The notes beneath the pieces were generated by a model, which worked only from the letters and a program-made list of their open reading frames with translations, was not told where the DNA came from and searched no databases. The position numbers were made by a program, and so were the translations under genes. From a virus, in the IMG/VR virus record IMGVR_UViG_3300049215_000802, positions 1-64,000 of that record: 64,000 nucleotides of DNA; one strand, 5' to 3'. Of the stretch, positions 1 through 8,049 are shown one piece after another. How positions within the stretch are numbered: the first letter of the stretch is position 1; each line of letters begins with the position of its first letter.

Positions 1-258
1 TCAGTACACCCCGACGATCATCGCGTCCGCCGAATTGTTGTGGTCAAAGAAGAGAACCGCCACCGTCGCCCCCACCACCAGCGACCCCGCGCCGATCGCC
101 CGACTCACCGGCACGTTAGCGATCGTCGTCGACGGCGACCGCGTCAGCTGAATCGTCGCCAGATACGCCCCGCCGTTGAAGCTCACCAGCGTCGCGTGCG
201 CCCGATACAGCGCCGGCTCATGCGACGCCAGCGCGTCCACCCGATCGAACCCGGCCAA
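1..258 (-). CDS. Small phage tail or baseplate-like protein
   Basis: This 85-residue protein is rich in Val, Ala and Gly and ends in a hydrophobic beta-prone stretch (LVVGATVAVLFFD). That is reminiscent of small OB-fold or beta-barrel proteins after tail hubs. The start is TTG, five bases after a strong AGGAGG. The gene follows the 53-residue gene at 268-429 in the same orientation. I do not recognise a specific family, and the role is inferred only from position after the hub protein. Confidence 0.55.
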   Translation of the reverse strand: MAGFDRVDALASHEPALYRAHATLVSFNGGAYLATIQLTRSPSTTIANVPVSRAIGAGSLVVGATVAVLFFDHNNSADAMIVGVY

Positions 259-267
259 CTCATCCTC

Positions 268-429
268 CTACACCGCCACGCCCAACGACCGCAGCGCCGC
301 CAGCCACACCAGCGGCGACACCGTCGTCGTCGGACACCCCCGCTCGACGAACAGCCACGCCACCTCGGTCTGCCGCTCCCGTTCCCGTTCCACCTCAACC
401 GCCGCGATCCGCTCTTCGGCCAGCTCCAT
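268..429 (-). CDS. Small hypothetical protein between hub and baseplate-like genes
   Basis: This 53-residue protein has a charged, helical N-terminal half (repeated Glu and Arg) and a hydrophobic C-terminal half. The ATG at 429 was chosen because it follows a GGGGGG-rich ribosome-binding region and avoids the low-complexity extension upstream. It lies between the heptamer repeat block and the 85-residue gene. Function unknown. Confidence 0.45.
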   Translation of the reverse strand: MELAEERIAAVEVERERERQTEVAWLFVERGCPTTTVSPLVWLAALRSLGVAV

Positions 430-459
430 CCTACCCCCCACTACCCCGCCCCCCGCCAC

Positions 460-582
460 CCAGGTGCTAGGTGCTAGGTGCTAGGTTCTGGGTGCTAGGT
501 TCTAGGTTCTGGGTTCTAGGGGTGGGGCAGGGGGACTAGCACCTAGCACCTAGAACCTAGAACCTGGGTGGCGGGGGGCGGG
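460..582. repeat. Inverted heptamer repeat block 1 (CTAGGTG/CTAGGTT words)
   Basis: Consecutive seven-base words of the form CTAGGTG or CTAGGTT, sometimes CTGGGTT, run rightward. After a G-rich turn the complementary words (CTAGCAC, CTAGAAC) follow, so the block can fold into a long imperfect hairpin. It fills the gap between the hub gene and the next small gene. Similar blocks occur at four more gaps of this remnant, and I see none in the second prophage. Confidence 0.85.
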
Positions 583-586
583 GGGG

Positions 587-2707
587 TCAATTCGTCCCCG
601 CCAGGCCCAGCCGCTGGATCAGCTGGCCTTTCTTCCAATCCCAGGTAAACAGCAGGCCGCCGATCGTGTACACCTGCCCGCTAATCGGCGCCGTCGCGAT
701 CGTCACGTCGATCTGGTCGCCCAGCTCGTGACCCACGTTGGCGAAGCTCGTGAAGGACCCTCCCTGCGACTCGGGCGCCAGCAGCGACGCCAGATTGCTC
801 GCCGCGTCGTCCGTCATCGTCTGATTTCCCAGCGTCTTATCGACCTTCGAAGAGACAATGTCGCGCCACAAGAGCCACGTCGGCGTCCAGTTCCGCGCCA
901 CCGACCACGTCGCCGCCCCCGCGACTTCAACACTCGTCGCGGCCGGCGCCACCATCGGCTCGACCTCGCTCTGGATGATCGGATGCTTCCCGTCCGTCGC
1001 AATCGCGTAGGAATACACGCTCCCGCCCGCGCCCCAATTCACCGCGGCGTAGCCTACCGAGTCGAAGCCAGTGCCGTCGCTCGAGCTCTGAATCGTCCGA
1101 AAGACGAGCACAACGCCCGCCAGCTCACCCAAACGCCGCGCCACAACGCCTAAACTCTCGCCCGCCTTCACCGTAAACGTCGCCAGCGTGATCGCGCTCA
1201 GCCGACTGTTCCCCGTGCCTCCGACGACGCCGCTCACGTACCAGAGAATCCGATCGAAGATGTATTCCACCGTCTGATTCGTAAACGTCACCGTCGCCGG
1301 AAAGTGCAGCTGCTCCAGCAAGCCCCAGCCATCCACCAGGCTCAACGTCACCAGCGGCATGCCGCTCGAGATCTCGTCGTGAAAGGCGATCGACGCCACC
1401 CACCACGGCGAAGCAATCACACCCTCAGCCCCCGCCGGCAAGCCGGCGAAGCCCGCGCCGCTCCCGGTTTGGTAGCCAAGCGTCACCGCCACCTGCGACC
1501 ACGGCCGCACCCCCAAATGCGGCCCGGCCTGGCCGGCGTCCTTCAACACCCCACCCTCGTTGAGCAGCGTCACCTGGCCGCGGCCGGGTCGGTTCACCTT
1601 CCCCAGCTCCAAGCGCAGGTTGGCAATCTGGTTCTGCGCGAATCGCACCCGCTGGCCCGTGCTCGTCGAGGCCGTGTCTGCCGCGCAGGCGTACACCTGA
1701 TTCGACGTCGTCACCCACCAGCTCGGCGAGCCCGCGACGTCGCGAAACACCTTCACCCCAAAGCTGCCACCGTAGCGCCACGGCACCACCCCCTGCAAAC
1801 TGGCCGGCGTGGGGGTGAACGCAATCATCGGCTGGGTCCCGATCGGCGACGGCGCGACCTGACTGAAGCACACCACCTGGCGCGGCGAGTCACTCCGCGC
1901 CTCGGCGAACTTCGGGTAGACGTAGCTGTATCCGGAATTCACGCCCGCCGTCTGCAGCGTCGTCGTGCCCGCCACCCACCCCGGCGTCCCGGTCGTGATG
2001 TTGAACTGCTTCAGCGACAGCGACGTTGGGTTCCCGTTCGCCACGATCAGGTACGCGTTCCCGTCCCCATTCGGCGCCGTCGTCGGGCGAAACCCCGCCG
2101 CCAACGTCGGCGTTAACCAGGTCCCGCCATCGCCGGCCGCGGCCGACCACGCGCCGCTTGAGTAATGCGTCTCGTAGATCTGCCCGCTGCTCACCACGTA
2201 GTAAAGTCGAATCGTCGGGTCCAGACCATCGCTCGCCAACCCCGCCACCAGCCAGCCCGCCCCGGGCGTGTCCGACACCAACGCCTTTGCCGACCAGCCC
2301 GCACCGTTCCACGTGCTCCACCAGACCCGATGCCCGTCGGAATCCACCCAGTACAGGTAGACACTCCCGCTCCCGTCCTGGCTCCCCGCGATCGCCACCG
2401 GCGCCGTGTTCGCAAACGCCGACGCCGCGTTGTCCACGAGCGTCCAGGTATCCCACGCCGGCGAGCTCAGCGGGTTCACCACCTGGGCGTACACGTTGCC
2501 GGCGCCGTCCCAATAGCACCGCGCGATCCGCCCGGTGTTCGTGAAGCACGCGTCAAACACGTGGTCGCCGTTCGTCCCGGTGTACTGGCTCGCCAGCTCC
2601 GCCAGCCGCGGCGCCTCCGGCGGGATATCCGACACCAGCACCGACAGCGCCGGCTGCACGTCCATCCGCTGCTGCGCCGCCTGCAGCGTCCCCGAAAGCG
2701 TCTGCAC
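587..2707 (-). CDS. Large tail protein: propeller-like N-terminus plus hub-like C-terminus
   Basis: The protein has 706 residues. Roughly residues 40-370 carry repeated Trp-rich blades (for example VYLYWVDSDGHRVWWSTWNG) typical of a beta-propeller. Residues about 375-700 resemble the start and body of siphovirus hub or minor tail proteins: a short LRLELGKVN segment, then an SLVDGWGLLEQL segment, and a beta-rich end. The start is GTG at 2707 with GGAG about ten bases upstream. It may combine a receptor-binding propeller with a baseplate hub. The hub assignment rests on similarity of style to the protein at 15749-17044. Confidence 0.65.
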   Translation of the reverse strand: MQTLSGTLQAAQQRMDVQPALSVLVSDIPPEAPRLAELASQYTGTNGDHVFDACFTNTGRIARCYWDGAGNVYAQVVNPLSSPAWDTWTLVDNAASAFANTAPVAIAGSQDGSGSVYLYWVDSDGHRVWWSTWNGAGWSAKALVSDTPGAGWLVAGLASDGLDPTIRLYYVVSSGQIYETHYSSGAWSAAAGDGGTWLTPTLAAGFRPTTAPNGDGNAYLIVANGNPTSLSLKQFNITTGTPGWVAGTTTLQTAGVNSGYSYVYPKFAEARSDSPRQVVCFSQVAPSPIGTQPMIAFTPTPASLQGVVPWRYGGSFGVKVFRDVAGSPSWWVTTSNQVYACAADTASTSTGQRVRFAQNQIANLRLELGKVNRPGRGQVTLLNEGGVLKDAGQAGPHLGVRPWSQVAVTLGYQTGSGAGFAGLPAGAEGVIASPWWVASIAFHDEISSGMPLVTLSLVDGWGLLEQLHFPATVTFTNQTVEYIFDRILWYVSGVVGGTGNSRLSAITLATFTVKAGESLGVVARRLGELAGVVLVFRTIQSSSDGTGFDSVGYAAVNWGAGGSVYSYAIATDGKHPIIQSEVEPMVAPAATSVEVAGAATWSVARNWTPTWLLWRDIVSSKVDKTLGNQTMTDDAASNLASLLAPESQGGSFTSFANVGHELGDQIDVTIATAPISGQVYTIGGLLFTWDWKKGQLIQRLGLAGTN

Positions 2708-2752
2708 CTAATCCAATCTCCGCGCCTCCGCGTCTCCGCGTGAGGACCTCGT

Positions 2753-4507
2753 CTACCGCCGGGTCCGCGTCGCCGCACGGTCCCCGCTCGTCGACTCGTA
2801 CGCCCCGATCGTCGGGTTCACCCAGAACGGCCGGCCGCGAAAGTCCACGTCCCAGGCGTGGGCGTACGTCCCCGCCCGGTGCAGGCTCGAAAGCGGCGAC
2901 ACCCGATAATCACCGCCCGAAAAGTTATAGAACTTCGGGTCGGCGCTCATCGCCGTCGCTTCCTGCGCGCCCTGCCACGCGCCCAGCGTGTTACTCGCCA
3001 CGCCCTGGTAGCTCCACGCGTTGGCCGCGACCCCGTTCGCCGAGTAGTAATCGTTACTCGCGAAGCTCGCCGTGCTGGTATCGTTCGCCACCAACACACA
3101 ACTGGTCGGCGCGTTCGCCGAGGAGTACACGACGTTGTTCTTGTAGACAATGCCCGACGCCGCCACCACCGTGCCCTGCGGGTCGTTGTTCACCCGAAAC
3201 GCCGGCGACTGGTAGCTCGCCGCGTCGAGGAGCACCAGGTTATTGCAGAAGATCGTCCCGACGCTCGCCTTCCCATACAGGCAGCCGTTCACGCCGGTCG
3301 AGTCCTGGATGTAATTGATGACGTTGCCGCACCAGACGTTCGGCGTTCCCTTGTACGTCCCGCCGTAGTTCGTCCCGCCGTGCTTGTCCACCGCGCCAAG
3401 CACGCCGTTCTGGAGGGTGTTCCCCCAGATCAGCGCGCCCGAAATCCAGCTCACGAGCAGGCCGTGGTTGCCACCAACGATCGTGTTCTGGCTCACCACG
3501 ACGCCGCCCGCGCCGTTGTACCCCGTCGGACCCACCGGCCCCGCGCTCGCCGGACCATCCTGGCCGACCAGAATCCCGTGTCCGCCAAACCCGTTCGCGC
3601 CAAGCGCGTCGATCGGCAGCGTGACGGTGTTCTTCTGCACCAGCACACTCGACGAGGTTAGGCCGGTCGCACTCAAACCGACGGCGATCCCGTCGATCAA
3701 GTTCGAGCTGGTCTGGTTCGGCGCCGTCACCGTGATCGTGTTCGACTGAATCGTGTGATTCAGCCCCAGGTTGAACATCATCGCCTGCTGGGTGCCCGTC
3801 GCCTGGTCGCACACGAGCGCGCAGGTAACGCCGATCACCGACACCGTGCCGCCCGCCGCGCCCGGGTTCGCCTGAAAAATCCCGTACGCGTTCGTGCTCA
3901 CGCCGCTCGCAAACGTCCCGGTCACCTTGCCGTTGGCGATCTTGTACGCGTCGCTGCTGGACCCAGGATCCAGCCGAATCGCCGCGCTCGTCGCGTTCGT
4001 GCAGCCCGACACGTCGATCGACCAATTCGCGTCGTTCATCACAAAATTCGCGTTCTTAAACAACCGCATCCCGTACTGGGTGAAGTTCTTCGCCTGCACC
4101 CCGATGATGGTCAATGACGACAACTGGTTCGAGCTGTCCGTCGTCAGGCAGCCACTATTGGCGTTCTGCCCGTCCAACACGATCGTCGAACCCGCCGCCC
4201 CCAGCACCGACCCCTGCGACGCCTGCGAAAAGTGGATCACCCGCGAGTCCGAGCCCGTCGCGTCCTGAATCGTCGCCGTCAACCCCGCGTCGGCCTTCAC
4301 CGTCAGCTGCTTGCCCGGGTTCAGGTACGCCGTCTCCACGAACGTGCAGCCGTTCAGAATCAGCGTGTCGCCACCACTCGCCGCGCTCATCGCGTGCGCG
4401 ATCGTCAGCCACGGCGTGCTCTTACTCACCGCCTGGCCCGTGGTGTTCGAGTCGCTCCCAACCGCGTACCCATTCGTCGCCGCGTTGCTCACGTAATACG
4501 TCGCCAC
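2753..4507 (-). CDS. Parallel beta-helix surface or tail-spike-like protein
   Basis: This 584-residue protein begins with the segment ATYYVSNAATNGYAV and continues as a Ser/Thr/Asn-rich beta-helix with repeated NTITV and GILV type rungs. The GTG at 4507 was chosen because it follows GGAGGGG at seven bases and matches the N-terminus of a close paralogue at 24644-26722. The two share long identical stretches, including the start and NPGAAG and VVVSQNT segments. Such folds serve as phage spikes or depolymerases. No catalytic site is identifiable by eye. Unlike the paralogue, it lacks the extra C-terminal beta domain. Confidence 0.75.
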   Translation of the reverse strand: MATYYVSNAATNGYAVGSDSNTTGQAVSKSTPWLTIAHAMSAASGGDTLILNGCTFVETAYLNPGKQLTVKADAGLTATIQDATGSDSRVIHFSQASQGSVLGAAGSTIVLDGQNANSGCLTTDSSNQLSSLTIIGVQAKNFTQYGMRLFKNANFVMNDANWSIDVSGCTNATSAAIRLDPGSSSDAYKIANGKVTGTFASGVSTNAYGIFQANPGAAGGTVSVIGVTCALVCDQATGTQQAMMFNLGLNHTIQSNTITVTAPNQTSSNLIDGIAVGLSATGLTSSSVLVQKNTVTLPIDALGANGFGGHGILVGQDGPASAGPVGPTGYNGAGGVVVSQNTIVGGNHGLLVSWISGALIWGNTLQNGVLGAVDKHGGTNYGGTYKGTPNVWCGNVINYIQDSTGVNGCLYGKASVGTIFCNNLVLLDAASYQSPAFRVNNDPQGTVVAASGIVYKNNVVYSSANAPTSCVLVANDTSTASFASNDYYSANGVAANAWSYQGVASNTLGAWQGAQEATAMSADPKFYNFSGGDYRVSPLSSLHRAGTYAHAWDVDFRGRPFWVNPTIGAYESTSGDRAATRTRR

Positions 4508-4573
4508 CCATGCCCCTCCATTGCCCCACGCCCCAGGTGCCAGGTCTCTTCCCCGCCCCCCGCCCGCCGCCAC

Positions 4574-4660
4574 CCAGGTTCTAGGTTCTAGGTGCTAGGT
4601 GCTAGTTTCCCTGCCCCACCCCGAGAACCCAGCACCCAGAACCTAGCACCTAGAACCTGG
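4574..4660. repeat. Inverted heptamer repeat block 2
   Basis: GGTTCTA/GGTGCTA words are followed by the complementary CTAGCAC/CTAGAAC words around a C-rich spacer. The block fills the gap upstream of the beta-helix gene and can form a hairpin on either strand. Confidence 0.85.
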
Positions 4661-4687
4661 GGACGGGTGGGGAGCAGGGCGAGGCGT

Positions 4688-5065
4688 CTACCGGTAGCTT
4701 ACCGTCACCTTGGTGGCCGCACCGGTCACGATCGTCAGCCCGGTCGTGAACTGCACGTCGAACAGGTACGCCGCCAGCGCGTTCGTCGAATCAAACGACG
4801 CGATAATCGTCCCGGTCCCGCTCGGGTTGTCGTACACGACGATCGTGCCGGCCGTGCCGCCGTTCACCACGATCGAATGAAGAAAGCCCGCCGAGGCCTT
4901 CACCACCGTCGTCGCCGCCGTCGAGATGTACGCGTAGTTATTGCGCGCCTCGACCAACAAACGATTGGCAACCTCGTCTTCCCCCGAGATCAACGACCCC
5001 AGGTTCACCGTCAGCCAACTGTTGACCGAGTCCCACACCGAGTTAAAGATCTGCGCCAAATCCAT
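4688..5065 (-). CDS. Small phage structural protein with C-terminal beta-sandwich
   Basis: This 125-residue protein has a helical N-terminus (MDLAQIFNSVWDSVNSW). Its C-terminal beta domain contains LHSIVVNGG, then GTIVVYDN, then FDVQF. This pattern recurs in phage decoration and neck-fibre proteins. The ATG at 5065 was preferred over an upstream Arg/Gly-rich extension that is non-coding repeat sequence. It lies between the adaptor and the beta-helix gene, so a neck or fibre role is likely. Confidence 0.65.
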   Translation of the reverse strand: MDLAQIFNSVWDSVNSWLTVNLGSLISGEDEVANRLLVEARNNYAYISTAATTVVKASAGFLHSIVVNGGTAGTIVVYDNPSGTGTIIASFDSTNALAAYLFDVQFTTGLTIVTGAATKVTVSYR

Positions 5066-5119
5066 AAACGCCACGCCACCCCTCCTATCCCCACCCCGCC
5101 CCACCCTGCCCCGCCCCAC

Positions 5120-5236
5120 GGTTCTAGGTTCTAGGTGCTAGGTTCTAGTCCCCCCGCCGCCCCCAAGGGCGGCGCGTGTGGACGCGAAAGACCTGGGGGG
5201 TGGGGAACTAGCACCTAGAACCTAGCACCTAGAACC
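5120..5236. repeat. Heptamer repeat block 3 with internal GC hairpin
   Basis: Heptamer words (GTTCTAG, GTGCTAG) at the left and their complements at the right flank a perfect 8-bp stem, CGCCGCCC/GGGCGGCG with a CCAA loop, at 5155-5174. The arrangement looks like nested hairpins. A transcription-terminator role is possible, but there is no T-run. Confidence 0.8.
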
Positions 5237-5266
5237 GTGGGGTGGGGTGGGGCGGGGGCGGGGGCG

Positions 5267-5938
5267 TCACACCTGCGTCCAATCGAACGGGTAGTCTCCC
5301 CACTGGACGAACGGAACGCCGGCCGTTCCGTAGCTCGATCGCAAGTCCTCGAGCATCGCCTTGTACTCGGCCATCCGCGCTGTCGCAAAGGCCGCGATCC
5401 CCCGCGGCGTCCACACCGACGCGTTCAGCCGGTTCTGGGCGTAGCGCGTCGCCGCCTGCGCCGCGTACGCCACCGCCCCGAGGCTGATAATCTCTTCGTG
5501 CTCGGTCAAAATCGTGCTCGTCGTGCCGTTGAGCGTGTGCATTTGCGCGTACCAGATCTTCATGCTGTCGCCGACGTTCGGCGGGTTCCCCACCGGAAAG
5601 TACAGCGACCCCATGTCCGGGATCTCCTCCCGGAACACCAGATACATCGGCGGGTCCTGGTCGATCGGGTACTCCACCCGCATCGTCCACAAATAGCCCG
5701 CGGGTAGCGGGTTAATCACCTGCCGCGTCGAAATCGGCGTCGTCGGCCCCGAGCTACTCGTATTCGCGACCGTGATCACCGTGTCGTTCACCAGCGGCAC
5801 GATCCGCTGGTAATCGTTCACCGCGTGCTGAATGTGCCGGTCCAGCTCCGACGTCGCCCACAAATAGTTCGACGAGTCCAGGTCCTTGAGGTCATTCCGC
5901 GCGTTCGTCTCCATCCCCGGCAACAGCGTGATCCCCAC
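5267..5938 (-). CDS. Neck adaptor (head-tail connector-like) protein
   Basis: The protein has 223 residues. The N-terminal helices (NARNDLKDLDSSNYLWATSE, then HIQHAVNDYQRIVP), the beta insertion, and the C-terminal helices (AAQAATRYAQNRLN, AEYKAMLEDLRSSY) fit phage adaptor proteins that sit between portal and tail. The GTG at 5938 is favoured because GGGAGG lies six bases upstream. A TTG six bases earlier would overlap that site. The position downstream of the capsid fragment supports the assignment. Confidence 0.7.
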   Translation of the reverse strand: MGITLLPGMETNARNDLKDLDSSNYLWATSELDRHIQHAVNDYQRIVPLVNDTVITVANTSSSGPTTPISTRQVINPLPAGYLWTMRVEYPIDQDPPMYLVFREEIPDMGSLYFPVGNPPNVGDSMKIWYAQMHTLNGTTSTILTEHEEIISLGAVAYAAQAATRYAQNRLNASVWTPRGIAAFATARMAEYKAMLEDLRSSYGTAGVPFVQWGDYPFDWTQV

Positions 5939-5961
5939 GCCCAACCTCCCGACCGCCCCGC

Positions 5962-6095
5962 GGTTCTAGGTGCTCGGTGCTACTCCCCACCTTTTCCCCC
6001 GTCCCACCACGTTCCCCAGTCCTACTACGCTGGATACCGCTCCCCCCAAAACCCCGCCCCCAGAACCCAGCACCTAGAACCTAGAACCTAGCACC
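5962..6095. repeat. Inverted heptamer repeat block 4
   Basis: GGTTCTA/GGTGCT words at the left end (5962-5980) and AACCTAG/CACCTAG complements at the right (about 6060-6095) flank a C-rich spacer of about 75 bases with no ORF of interest. The design is the same as in blocks 1-3. Confidence 0.8.
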
Positions 6096-6116
6096 GTGGG
6101 GCGGGGAAGGGCCGGG

Positions 6117-6545
6117 CTAGGCAACGTTCACCTGCTTCACCGTGACGCTCACGTACAGGTTTGAGCCCGCCGTGCCCGAGCCAATCTGAATCACGTCGAT
6201 CCGCAGCCGATCCCCCGGCGCGACGCTCGTCACGTCCGGCAACGTCGTCGAGCTCGCGTTCGCGCCCGCCGCGATCGTCGGCCGGTTCCCCGACGTCGTA
6301 AACAGCGTGGTGCCGTTCTTCATCACGTCCACGATAAAGCTCTGACCCGTCGGCGCAGTCGAAAGGTAGGCCCGCACGTCCACGATCGTGCCACCCACCC
6401 CCATCAGAAAGCCTTGCTTCTCCGTGCCGGTCGTCTGCGCGCCACCCACGAAGAACGTGTAGACCTCGAGGCTATTCGGGTACAACGTCTGCGGCGCGGT
6501 GTACCCATCCGACATTTGCACCGTCCCGAAATTCGTGTTCGCCAC
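6117..6545 (-). CDS. Capsid decoration or head-fibre-like beta protein
   Basis: This 142-residue all-beta protein contains VDVMKNGTTLF, then SVAPGDRLRIDVIQIGS. That pattern is common to jelly-roll domains of phage head fibres and decoration proteins. The GTG at 6545 follows AAAGGAGGGG at good spacing, and longer reading frames upstream read through repeat sequence. It lies directly downstream of the capsid gene fragment. Confidence 0.65.
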   Translation of the reverse strand: MANTNFGTVQMSDGYTAPQTLYPNSLEVYTFFVGGAQTTGTEKQGFLMGVGGTIVDVRAYLSTAPTGQSFIVDVMKNGTTLFTTSGNRPTIAAGANASSTTLPDVTSVAPGDRLRIDVIQIGSGTAGSNLYVSVTVKQVNVA

Positions 6546-6571
6546 TTCTTCCCCTCCTTTGCCCCACCCCA

Positions 6572-6637
6572 CGGTGTCGGGTGGCGGGAATGCGTCACTC
6601 ATTTCCTGACACCTGACACCCGACACCTGACACCCCG
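6572..6637. repeat. Heptamer repeat block 5 (CCTGACA-type words)
   Basis: This variant of the heptamer design uses ACCTGAC/ACCCGAC words, complementary to a GTGTCGG word at the left end. It separates the capsid fragment from the next gene. The word sequence differs from blocks 1-4, but the length and inverted layout are the same. Confidence 0.75.
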
Positions 6638-6639
6638 GA

Positions 6640-7297
6640 CTACGACGTCGGCAGCGCCGCGTACGCGCCGCGGTAGTCGAGCCACCCACAGCCGTATATA
6701 TGTCGCACCTTATAGCTGATCGCGTCGTTGGTGAAAACCGCGCCCTGCGTCGGGTTGTCCTGGACGAGCAGCTCCGGCTCCTCGCGCCCGTTGAGGAAGC
6801 CAATCTCGATCGACTCCACTTGGCTCGGGTCCGCCAGCAGGTACCACTGATACGCCGTCGTGAACTGCGGCACGACGATCGGCACGACCGCCCCGGCTAG
6901 CGGGTTAATGTCGTTGTTCGCCGTGCCCGCGGCATACTGGCTCTGGGTAATCACCGCCGCCGTCCAGCGCAGATCCGGCGGAATCAGCAGGTACCGGCCC
7001 CGAACGCCGATTCGCTTGCCGGCGCTGTTCTGAATCTTCTCCAGTGCCGTCATCGCCGTCTGCAGACTCGAGCTGCTCAGGTCCATCGACGGCGTGCTGT
7101 TGCTCGTATTGCTCTGATGGTTGCTCGCGTCGAAAACGTGGTAGGTGTCACTCATCACCGGGCCCGTGCCCGAGCTCTGAGTGAACAGGTTCGAGATCTG
7201 CTCATTGACCGTCACCACGGCCGCGTGCGCGATCTTCGTGGGAATCCGAACGATGGCGTGCACGTCGTCGTTGAGGAACGTTTCGAGCTTAATTAGT
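6640..7297 (-). pseudogene. Major capsid protein, 5'-truncated (Mu gpT-like C-terminal part)
   Basis: The reading frame encodes LETFLNDDV, then HAIVRIPTKIAHAA, and ends with a typical capsid segment (FLNGREEPELLVQDNPTQG, then ISYKVRHIYGCGWLDYRGAY). Going upstream, coding resemblance ends at about 7297, where an in-frame stop appears after a few codons. The N-terminal part of the normally 300+ residue protein is therefore absent. A GTG at 7263 could still initiate a 207-residue fragment. The break marks the edge of the remnant prophage. Confidence 0.8.
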
Positions 7298-7466
7298 TAT
7301 TGCAGGCCGCGCTAATGCCTTTCTCACTCGACACGTCGTACACGAGGGGATAGGCTCGGACCGTTCCGACGTCGGCGAGGCGCTTAAGTCACCCTACCTA
7401 CGATTCCTGGCCGTACATCCTTCGGGTTTGCTCCGCGCCCGCGCATCCTCGCCGACGACATTCGTC

Positions 7467-7496
7467 TCGACACCCCGTGTCTTACGCTGGTACAGT
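7467..7496 (+). promoter_or_regulatory. Putative promoter of a leaderless small gene
   Basis: TCGACA at 7467-7472 and TACAGT at 7491-7496 are separated by 18 bases. The next ATG is at 7503, so the transcript would be leaderless, and indeed no Shine-Dalgarno sequence is visible. The 7298-7466 stretch to its left shows no gene. Confidence 0.35.
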
Positions 7497-7502
7497 AGCA
7501 TC

Positions 7503-7754
7503 ATGACCGCGGGCATCACTGGTAGCCTCAAGCACAGCCGCATCGTCGTCCACTACGCTGGTCCTTGCTGCTGGATGTGGTTTCTTCACGTGCCCACGGA
7601 CTGGTTTCTAGCGGAAGCCCCAATCTACGGCCACGACATCATCGCGAATGTCGCTCGGTTCCGTGGCGAGCTTATCTTCGACGGATTCTTCGTCGAACCG
7701 GGCTTTACGATCGACGATCAGTGCGAGCTCATCGAAAAGATGATGCGGGCGTAA
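7503..7754 (+). CDS. Hypothetical small protein
   Basis: This 83-residue protein has a balanced composition, an aromatic core segment (YAGPCCWMWFLHVPTDWFL) and an acidic C-terminus (TIDDQCELIEKMMRA). It looks like a folded protein, but I do not recognise it. It stands alone on the plus strand between the prophage remnant and the glycosyltransferase operon. A longer frame upstream is less protein-like. Confidence 0.45.
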   Translation: MTAGITGSLKHSRIVVHYAGPCCWMWFLHVPTDWFLAEAPIYGHDIIANVARFRGELIFDGFFVEPGFTIDDQCELIEKMMRA

Positions 7755-7866
7755 GTCGCCCAAATACGTTTACCACATAGTTGACGTGACTTGCCGTCAG
7801 ATGCTGTGTATTATCGCCGCTGCTGGCGACTTCTGATGGCCACCTATCGTTACATAAGTAGGTTCG

Positions 7867-8049
7867 GTGCGACAGCTTTGGGGAAACGTCTTGCCTTTTG
7901 CTCTGATGAGCTTTGGCCTGATGTCCTATGGCGCCCTCTGGATCATTCCAATGCCACAAAATGTCTTGTTAGGGCTGGCCGTGGGGATGGTGCCCATCGC
8001 CGCCGTTTTGGCCGGTGTTACGATCGCAGTGATTCGCTGGAATCTTTAA
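7867..8049 (+). CDS. Small two-helix membrane protein (hypothetical)
   Basis: This 60-residue protein starts at GTG and has two hydrophobic segments, around residues 8-27 and 33-57. It ends four bases inside the convergent glycosyltransferase gene. No family is recognised. The upstream AAGTAGG may act as a weak ribosome-binding site. Confidence 0.4.
   Translation: MRQLWGNVLPFALMSFGLMSYGALWIIPMPQNVLLGLAVGMVPIAAVLAGVTIAVIRWNL

Larger units (their letters stand above)
1..7298 (-). mobile_element. Truncated prophage remnant (head-to-tail segment)
   Basis: All genes here read leftward and have phage structural character: a capsid fragment, decoration protein, adaptor, beta-helix protein and hub-like protein. 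The right edge cuts the major capsid gene, so the upstream packaging and head genes (terminase, portal, protease) are missing. The left edge is outside the window. The gene order after the capsid (adaptor, then beta-helix protein) parallels the second prophage, but the capsid protein belongs to a different family. I infer a separate, decayed phage rather than a piece of the second one. Confidence 0.8.

Noticed and set aside
5155-5174. Intrinsic terminator in repeat block 3
   Set aside because: The stem is strong but no T-run follows on either strand, so it was kept only as part of the repeat.
460-6637. CRISPR array reading of the heptamer blocks
   Set aside because: The repeats are seven bases with no spacers of uniform length and no cas genes nearby.
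6117-6803. 228-residue version of the decoration protein
   Set aside because: The first 86 residues are Arg/Ser-rich antisense-like sequence crossing the capsid gene end and repeat block 5; GTG 6545 has a strong ribosome-binding site.
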